This document shows positions 56,850 through 64,000 of a DNA stretch of 64,000 bases, in pieces. The stretch's first letter is position 1. Every line of letters begins with the position of its first letter. Origin of the DNA: Phocoena phocoena (taxonomy: Eukaryota; Chordata; Mammalia; Artiodactyla; Phocoenidae); contig NC_089223.1 in NCBI RefSeq assembly GCF_963924675.1, positions 8,878,881-8,942,880 on the forward strand, in the 5' to 3' direction. A program made the translations under genes and the position numbers. The notes under the pieces were generated by a model, which saw nothing but the letters and a program-made list of their open reading frames with translations, ran no database searches and was not told where the DNA came from.

Positions 56850-57240
56850 CTTGGACAAATTGCTGTTTCTTGGTAGGCCCAACCATCATTCCCATCCTCT
56901 TTTCCCATAGCCTTATAACAGCCAAGGTTGCCCACATTATACATTTCTGGCCAATAATAAGTGAAATTTTTTCATTGAGTACCTGGGAAAGTTTTTCTTT
57001 TTTTCTTGATGCAGATTTTATTCTTTTCTTTTCCTACTAAGGCTTACATGAGACCTGTAGCAGTAGCTATTCTGTAACTATGAGGAAAATAAAATTGCAG
57101 TGATGTCGGCCTAATGTTATGTAGTACTGAACCAACATCTTGTAGTTATAAGACACAAATCCCTATTTGTCTAAACTACTGTTATATGTGTATCTCACTT
57201 GCAGACAGGATATTCCTAATTAATACATTACAATTAGATC
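56850..57240 (+). repeat. old interspersed repeat, family not named
   Basis: It ends in 'aatccctatttgtctaaact', 'actgttatatgtgtatctca', 'cttgcagacaggatattcct' and 'aattaatac'. This is the same common repeat family that I suspect at 20570-20960. It looks LTR-like at its end, but I cannot name it with confidence. Confidence 0.4.
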
Positions 57241-57559
57241 CTTTGAAATGATTATGTGAAAATTTAATCCAGCAAATGAAAAAGAGAATCTAAGAGGGAA
57301 TATGATGGAAGATGAAAACAGTGATGATCAAAGAAATCAGTAAAATCATAGTTAAATATACACAAGTGTTGATGGAATTATGAACAAATTAGTAACATTT
57401 TAAAATTTAAATCCGAGAAGATTTCAGGTGATAATTTGGGAAAGTAGTAAAGGAGAGTACAAATGGTATAATGTTTTTGATATATTTGGAGAGTCAGTAT
57501 TAACTGTACATATGTAGAATTAAACATAGAATTAAGATGATCACAAAAAGAATAAAAAA

Positions 57560-58760
57560 TAGATTAACTTCTAAACCAAGAAACACACAATCAAGGAAAC
57601 ACAATTATTCCAGTGAACTGTAGAAAAAGGAAGAAAGAACAAAAAGCGTGGGGAATAAAAAAATGTAAAATAAACTACAGAAATAATTCTGAACATATCA
57701 CTTCCCATAATAAATATTCAGTAATTATCAGAAAAAGAGGGCTAGTCACACTTGGTAGTGGGTGAAATATACAACCACAAGCTGTTTGCAGGAGACATAA
57801 GTAATACAAAATGAATTAAAAAGCTAAAAATAACAAGGTGAAAATAAAAATCTCAGACAACTGGCAACAAGGACAGAAGTGGTAATATAAATATTATACA
57901 AAAGAATGTATACCTTCCATACATTTTTGACATCAAATAGTATAACAACAAGACAAATTAAGTAAAACCTAATAGAAACATAGAGTTAATTTAATAAATT
58001 CTCAACTGTAATGGAAGACATAAACATATTTTTCTCAGAAACCAGCAGACTAAAGATATAAAAATAAATTAGAAGGTGAAAGATTGAATAAAGCCATCAT
58101 AAAGCTTTATTTATAGTCATATATTCAACTTTATATCTTTTAAAGCACCCAAGGGATCTTTATTAAAGTTGACTGTACATTAAGTCACTAAGAAATTATT
58201 CAAAGCAGAAATTATATCAGTAGTTTTTCTATATACAATGTATTAAACTAAATTTTTTTTGTGTGTGTGGTATGCGGGCCTCTCACTGTTGTGGCCTCTC
58301 CCATTGCAGAGCACTGGCTCCAGACATGCAAGCTCAGTGGCCATGGCTCACCGGCCCAGCTGCTCCATGACATGTGGGATTTTCCCGGACCAGGGCACGA
58401 ACCCGTGTCCCCTGCATCAGCAGGCGGACTCTCAACCACTGTGCCACCAGGGAAGCCCTAAACTAAATTTTTTAAAAGCTGAGAACAGTTGTGAAATTAA
58501 AACTTGTCTACATTAGCATCAATACTTAACAGAATATGTGCAATACTTACAGAAAATAGAAAACATTGTTGGAAAAAATGGAAGCCTTAAATAAATGAAG
58601 AGATAGACCATGTTCATGGATTGAAAGACTCAAGATTGTTAAGCTGTAACTTATACCCATAAATACATTTATGAATAAAAATATTTAACATCAAATGAGC
58701 CAAGGAGTTCAGAGAATATATTAAACTCGCATAATGTAAGAATGTAAGAAGAAAAAAATT
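57560..58760 (+). mobile_element. old L1 ORF2 fragment, sense, hosting a SINE
   Basis: Decayed endonuclease-region words appear in the sense direction: 'gtaatggaagacataaacat', 'gggatctttattaaagttga', 'ctgtacattaagtcactaag'. After the SINE the text 'agagatagaccatgttcatg' and 'gattgaaagactcaagattg' matches the conserved 'ccatgttcatggattggaag' stretch of ORF2. All frames are broken. Limits are approximate. Confidence 0.55.
58244..58473 (-). mobile_element. full-length CHR-type SINE, antisense, nested in an old L1
   Basis: The exact 15-bp word taaactaaatttttt occurs at 58244-58258 and 58459-58473. The tail complement has become 'ttttttttgtgtgtgtgg', so the usual poly(T) was partly replaced by a GT repeat. 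The body carries more C-to-T changes at CpG sites than the other copies ('ggtatgcggg', 'agacatgcaagctcagtgg'). Confidence 0.93.
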
Positions 58761-59010
58761 AATAGATATACAAAATACTTAAAAACAAACTAAAACAAAA
58801 AAGTCTAATCAATAAAAACCAATACTAGTTAATTTAAAGATGAAGAAAGTGGACAACCATTGGATAATGAAGAAAAAGAAGAAAAATGTGTCAAATTTTG
58901 GGAATGAGAAAGGGGACAGAGCTATTGATACAAATTTATATTTTTAATACAAAAATTTATATATAATTTTTAGTGTTTAGTTTGAGAATCTAAATCAAAT
59001 AGATAAAATT

Positions 59011-59257
59011 TAAGGAAAGGGGCTTCCCTGGTGGCGCAGTGGTTGAGAGTCCGCCTGCTGATGCAGGGCACGCGGGTTCGTGCCCGGGTCCGGGAGGATC
59101 CCACGTGCCGCGGAGCGGCTGGGCCCGTGAGCCATGGCCGCTGAGCCTGCGCGTCCGGAGCCTGTTGCTCTGCAACGGGAGAGGCCACGACAGTGAGAGG
59201 CCACGACAGTGAGAGGCCCGCGTACCGCAAAAAAAAAAAAAAAAAAAAGTAAGGAAA
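59011..59257 (+). mobile_element. full-length CHR-type SINE, sense, with internal duplication
   Basis: The 8-bp word taaggaaa occurs at 59011-59018 and 59250-59257. Near the 3' end of the SINE the unit 'gagaggccacgacagt' occurs twice in a row (about 59181-59212) where other copies have it once. An extra 'ctgttgctc' insertion also differs from the standard 'ctgtgctc'. Confidence 0.92.
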
Positions 59258-59309
59258 ATATAAAGTACCAACATGACTCAGGAAGTAGAAAACCCTACTG
59301 ATTCAGTAA

Positions 59310-59490
59310 CTGTGGACAACTATATGAGTTAGATATTATCACTATTATTATAAAACTATTATATCAATATTATTTCCAATTTATAAATTAGTGTCTTAAG
59401 ACACAGAGGGGTTAAGTAACTTGGTTAGGTAACACAACTGCTAAAAAGTAGAAGTCTGTCTACAAAATCCATGATCTTGAGCACCATATT
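59310..59490 (-). mobile_element. MIR SINE, antisense
   Basis: 'tccaatttataaattagtgt', 'cttaagacacagaggggtta', 'agtaacttggttaggtaaca' and 'caactgctaaaaagtagaag' match the reverse-complement MIR core. Confidence 0.7.
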
Positions 59491-59677
59491 ATCCTATTCA
59501 AATAAAATTATGGTTTCATTTCTGCCACAACTAGGATTTTGTGCTATAACTTAAGAAATATCCCTGCATAATAAAAGCAAACTTTTTGATTTATTCAACT
59601 GTATTTGTCATATTATGACCCATTTACTTCCAGTCATCCCAGCAAAATGGGCATTCTTGTCCTTGGGAACTCTGTTT

Positions 59678-59885
59678 AAACCGAGTTAATTTAGGGAACT
59701 TCCCTCGTGGTCCAGTGGTTAAGACTCCGCGCTCCCAATGCAGGGGGCCCGGGTTCGATCCCTGGTCAGGGAACTAGATCCTGCATGCCGCAACTAAAAA
59801 AGCCCGCATGCTACAACTAAGACCTCACGTAGCCAGATAAGTAAATAAATATTAAAAACAAAGCAAAATAAACCAAGTTAATTTA
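59678..59885 (+). mobile_element. older CHR-1-like tRNA SINE, sense
   Basis: A different SINE subfamily: 'gaacttccctcgtggtccag', 'tggttaagactccgcgctcc', and a good B box 'ggttcgatccc' at about 59752. Its 3' part is 'gatcctgcatgccgcaacta', then 'aaaaagcccgcatgctacaa'. It lacks the 'gagccatggccgctgagcct' module of the other copies. A 16-bp duplication with one mismatch (aaaccRagttaattta) flanks it at 59678-59693 and 59870-59885. The A-rich tail is degraded ('gtaaataaatattaaaaaca'). Confidence 0.88.
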
Positions 59886-62759
59886 TATTGAGTTAATATA
59901 TCTTAATAATACTTTAATACTAAAGTGTAGTAAGAATAGAAATAATGATGTGAACAAAGTTCAGTAGGTGGACCAAAATAGGAATGACTAACTATGTGTG
60001 GAAATCAAGAAAGAGCCATAATTTTCTGAGCATCTACTGAGTTCTAGGAAAAATAATACAATGGTAAAAAAAAAAAATAACTTACCACGTTATTCTTTTT
60101 GTGTTTGTGAGAGGATAGCGATGGGAAGAGCGCAGGCAGGTGATGTTGCTCTCAGTTGATGATCCTGGAGAAGGATGTGGGAATTATGGGAGAGGAGCTC
60201 CCTGAGAGTGACAATCAGACTGGACCAAACGGAATATGGCGAGCAGACCATCAGTAAAGTCGACTGAAGAAAAATGCACAGTGTGAGAGTTGTGGGTTGG
60301 CTTATTTGGGGCAAAATGAGGACTGTAGCCCGGGAGACAGCCTCTCAGATAGCTGTGAGGAACTGCTCTGAAGAGGTAGGGAGAAAGTCAGGATTATATA
60401 CGATTTTAGTCGAGGAGGGACGGGTGCCATCAGGCACACATTTTGGCAGTAGGTTGCTGCTAGTCACGAGAAGCAGATGTCACTGTTATTGATTTTAGTG
60501 CTCTTCTACATATGAGAAGATGCAAGGATTTGGGCTCCTAAAGTATTCTGCAGAAAATATCTACCCGAAAGCCTACTTTGCCAGTTTTTTCCAGAGCACA
60601 GAGTGCTTCATTCCTGATCTCCACCCTGAACTCCTTTCAGGGAATGTTGAAGGTCAGCGACTACAGTGGCTAGTGACTTAATCCTTGTAGAGGCAGATGG
60701 CAAGTGACAGTGTTTGGCTGGCAGTAGAAAAGGTCTGGGGAGAAGCTACCGATCTGGGGTATAAAAGAGATAGAAATAGGATGCGCATTGTCTGTGAGAA
60801 AGGAGTTGAGCCTTTAGTAAGAGTATTTGATATGTGAAAGAGAAAGCTGGTGGGAAGGCAGGTAAATGGTAGAGAAGGGTGACCAGGGGCAGACACAGAA
60901 ATGTAGCTTTGCAGACATCGATACTTTGCCTAAGATTTGTGTTTCCTGTGGTCACCTGGGTGGGGACCAAGCAATGCCATACTTAAAGAAACTTTGTCAT
61001 GTTCAGCTGTGAATGTAGGTAGCTCTGCTTAGAACCAGACATTACTATAAAGGCTGTATTTTTGCAGGAGTTGCAACTGCTTGAGAACATATATTAAGCC
61101 AGGAGTCATTAAGTGTTGTGGAATAGTCTGGGTGGTCTAAAGGGGGGCTTCCTGTAGGGCAGAGAATGGGAGACCTCTGTAGAGGAAGCAGAGGACAGGA
61201 TGAGAAGGGCCAGCAGACAGGTCAGTGGGGTTTCCCTCTCCATTATGCACCTTGGTACATCAGCAGATCGTTTGGTCAGAAGTAAAAGATGCTTGGAACA
61301 TCCTTGAATTTAGGTGGAGGGCCTATAGGCAAAGGAGGGATTCCAGCCTCCAGTGAACCTGGAGTCTTCATCTAAAAATGCATCTGCTCTGAGATCAGAT
61401 TTGAAATACTAATAAACCCATTTCTCCTGAGATCCTTATATCTCCTGTTACTGATATAACCTAATTTCCTTAATTTTTTTCTTCTTTCAGACAAAAGCCA
61501 GCTACAATGGTGAGATGCGAAAAATTTGGTTTGGGCTTGTTTTTCCCAATTCTTGTAACTTTCTTTCTCAGACCCACTCCCCCAAGTGCCTAGAATACTC
61601 ATGTTGTCGCTCCCAAGTATACCTCACCTCCTGTCATCACAATTACTTGTCCCTTGTTCATTCCCTTACTAATCCCATTGGGGGAAACCCTTACCTTACC
61701 TGTGGATGATAAAGGTATTATACCTAGCAGGGATGTTTGCATTTTAACTAAAGATACCTAATACCAGAAATCCTTATTATGTGCAAATAAATATTTAAAA
61801 GTGGAATTTCAGGTAGGCTACGTATCAAAGAGATTTGCAAAATTGAAAAAAAAATTTTTTCTTGTGTGATATTTTTAATCTATAAAAACTGAGAGAAATA
61901 GACCAAAATTTCTTTTTAGTCCCTATGGGAACTAACACTCTGCTGATTTGCATTATGGAATATTGGGAAGATGCATTTCCTCCAGATGCATGCCTAATTC
62001 TATTACAAAGGATTACTACAAAGCTACACACCTCATCTGTGCATAAGGCGGGCTCTAGCTACTGCTATCAGATACATAATGCAAATAATGCCAACAACTC
62101 ATTTTATCACCCTCTACCTACAGGTCAAAGAAGCCATATGAAATGCTATTACAGTTTTCAGGAGAGACATGAGAACACAATTCAACAGACTGTATAGCTT
62201 TCCTTCTTTACACCGGAATAACTTTTCTTTATTTTGGAAGGAAGTCCAGAAAGGTGATATCTGTGACAACTCACTCGGTAAATTAAAATAGCCATCTGTT
62301 TGAAAAAAAAAAAAAAAAAAAAAGAAAAGCGTTTTTCAAAGGATCAGGAGACAGAAGTATAACAAGCACAGCTAGGATTGGTATTTTTAGTAATCGTCAT
62401 TCTTACTGGAATAATTCCTTTCTGTCACTCTTCAAAGCACAGTACATTCCATTTTTTTATAAGCATATACATTCTTATTGAACTTTTCATACAACATGAC
62501 CCATTTCTATCCAATTGCTTCCCTTCTCCATTCTCAAACTAACCTCTGATGACTTCACCATTGGTAGCAATTTAAAGAAATTCCCTGATTGACATTCTCA
62601 GTACCAAAATGGTAATTTCTCAATGACAGATGGTATCTAGCCTAATATCAGTTATTAATTGGGGAATTTTTTTCTTGTAACAAAAGTTCGGCCAAATCAA
62701 CTAGTTATTGAGCTTCTACCATGTGTTCACATTTGGATGAAAAACTATAAAATGAAAGA
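59886..62759. other. no gene seen; A-run at 62302-62323
   Basis: Mostly unique-looking DNA, purine-rich around 60580-61330. Parts of that stretch may be an unnamed old repeat. Short frames on both strands, up to 90 codons, have no domains. The A-run at 62302-62323 is not flanked by an obvious duplication. Confidence 0.4.
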
Positions 62760-62930
62760 AACTAATCGTTTCTGAGTGTCTACTATGGCTTTAGTACTTA
62801 AAAATAAATCATCTCACTTGAAATTCAGAGAAGTTCAGCCAGCTTCCCAAAGTCAAAAAGATATATAGCCTTGAAGTAATAGATTCAAGATCAATTTCAA
62901 ATCTGTATAATTTGAAGACTGAGAAAAGAC
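62760..62930 (-). mobile_element. MIR-like fragment, antisense
   Basis: 'ctgagtgtctactatggctt', 'aataaatcatctcacttgaa', 'agagaagttcagccagcttc' and 'ccaaagtcaaaaagatatat' fit the reverse-complement MIR loosely. Confidence 0.4.
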
Positions 62931-64000
62931 CCATCATAACATGCTACCTGCAGGCATAGAGAGATCTCTCAAAGTACAGAAAGCTAGGGGCAAGCCTACA
63001 GAGCAGAGAGAATGCCTAGGTAATCCAAAACATGTCAGATGAACGGGTGAGAGAGCGAGGATATCCCAATTGCCATAATTCTGTGACAGGAAATGTGGTG
63101 GACCTGGCTCTTCTTGAATCAGGGAGAAGAAAAAGAGACTTCCTATAGATTTATATACTGGGGCTGGAGGTATGGAGTTTGTAGCTGGAAGAATGGTTTC
63201 AGTGTTGGGTATGAAGTGCTCTGGACATCAAAGACAGGCCAGGAGGGAACAGTGCTGTCACTGAGTCTCTGGGATGCCCCTCGCCACCCCTTCTTCCCAG
63301 GATAACAACCCTAGGCTCAAGGTTATGTCTAACTTCCAGCATCATAGAGTAACCAGTGAGGTTGATTCTTTGGACATTAGAAGAGTAGCACCCTGTCCCT
63401 GAGGCTACAGGTGGGGGGCTGTTTCTGAGCAGAGCATATGGGTGGCATAAATCATTCAACTCCCCCGTCATTATCCATATGCATGGAGGAAGTGGATGTC
63501 TGTCTAGAAGAGGAGAACTAAAAACGCTGTATCTGTGAACTGCTCTAACACAGGGGGCGAGGGCCTTGGGTGGCGTGGAGTGGCCATAGCTTAATGTAAC
63601 TCTGGGGAGGAGAGGCACCTTCACATTTCCCTTAGCCACTGAGAAACTACTGCTAGGGGAGCCACAGTAGTGTATGCCTCAGTCATTGTGGCTGATTGGC
63701 CAACCACCCTCATCCCACAGCAACATCACACAGCCTTCAGAACAAAAACAGGAACCAGCAAGGAACTCGTCCCTCCAGGTAAAGGGCCGATCAGATAGCT
63801 GCTGTTCTCTTAGTGGGATGATACTAATAAGGTCAAATACTTTGCAAAAAGTAAATGCCAGATGCTGGTATTTATTAGGAAGTTGTAGACAAGACAGATG
63901 AGACATGACTCTTGTTGATTGGAGGTTTAGAGTCAATTAGTTTTTATTTATGAAAAATAACATTTTTGTATCCTAAGCTGATGGGTAGAACAAATCAGTT
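62931..64000. other. no gene seen
   Basis: Somewhat more GC-balanced unique DNA. The 146-codon minus frame at 63199-63639 is the longest non-repeat frame here. It has no domain, its composition is not protein-like throughout, and I cannot support a gene. Confidence 0.4.

Noticed and set aside
62302..62323. Second poly(A)-only insertion
   Set aside because: The A-run has no matching duplication on its two sides, so simple slippage is an equal explanation.
63199..63639. 146-codon minus frame near the right edge
   Set aside because: No domain, signal or repeat relation, and no splice or promoter evidence. A frame of this length is expected by chance in GC-balanced DNA.
1..64000. CRISPR array, operon, phage or bacterial features
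   Set aside because: No spaced short direct repeats, no runs of long open frames and no ribosome-binding pattern. The repeats are all mammalian.

Overview
The window looks like intergenic or deep-intronic DNA from a cetacean (whale or dolphin). The key evidence is at least ten copies of a tRNA-derived SINE that begins 'ggcttccctggtggcgcag' and ends in a poly(A) tail. This is the CHR-type SINE that is abundant and young in cetacean genomes. Large L1 LINEs of cetartiodactyl type, with a GC-rich 5' UTR, accompany it. I found no intact protein-coding gene, no exon that I could recognise, and no stand-alone rRNA, tRNA or ncRNA gene. The apparent 60-200 codon open frames are chance frames or pieces of transposons.

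Layout. About 0.2-1.15 kb is an old antisense L1. At 2.25-3.05 kb two young L1 3' ends lie side by side inside one target-site duplication. From 3 to 9.8 kb there is mostly unique AT-rich DNA with MIR copies and two CHR SINEs. About 9.85-17.35 kb is a near full-length antisense L1 ('L1-A') carrying two nested SINEs. At 17.7-18.6 kb there is a sense L2, followed by largely unique DNA with MIR and unassigned old repeats to 23.4 kb. From 23398 to 26732 there is a complete-looking but dead Tigger (pogo/Tc1-mariner) DNA transposon with terminal inverted repeats, TA target duplication and all transposase domains. From 27 to 35.7 kb there are three 5'-truncated antisense L1s, MIRs and an MLT1-like LTR. 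At 36.2-36.9 kb there is a sense L2. About 37.08-44.51 kb is a second full-length antisense L1 ('L1-B') with target-site duplications at both ends and one nested SINE. From 44.5 to 64 kb unique DNA is peppered with MIRs, seven CHR SINEs, two more MLT1-like LTRs and old sense L1 fragments.

Nothing here works as an operon or pathway. The window is a record of retrotransposition. L1 supplied the endonuclease and reverse transcriptase. The SINEs, and one insertion made only of poly(A), show the same target-primed signature of A-tail plus flanking duplications. The best observations are (1) the Tigger with both ends and TA duplication, (2) two CHR SINEs that independently entered the same TTTTTT/AA site in two different L1s, (3) a poly(A)-only insertion at 45.5 kb, and (4) two 7.4-kb L1s in direct orientation about 27 kb apart. 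I saw no convincing undescribed gene system. All family names rest on recalled consensus patterns, since no database search could be run.
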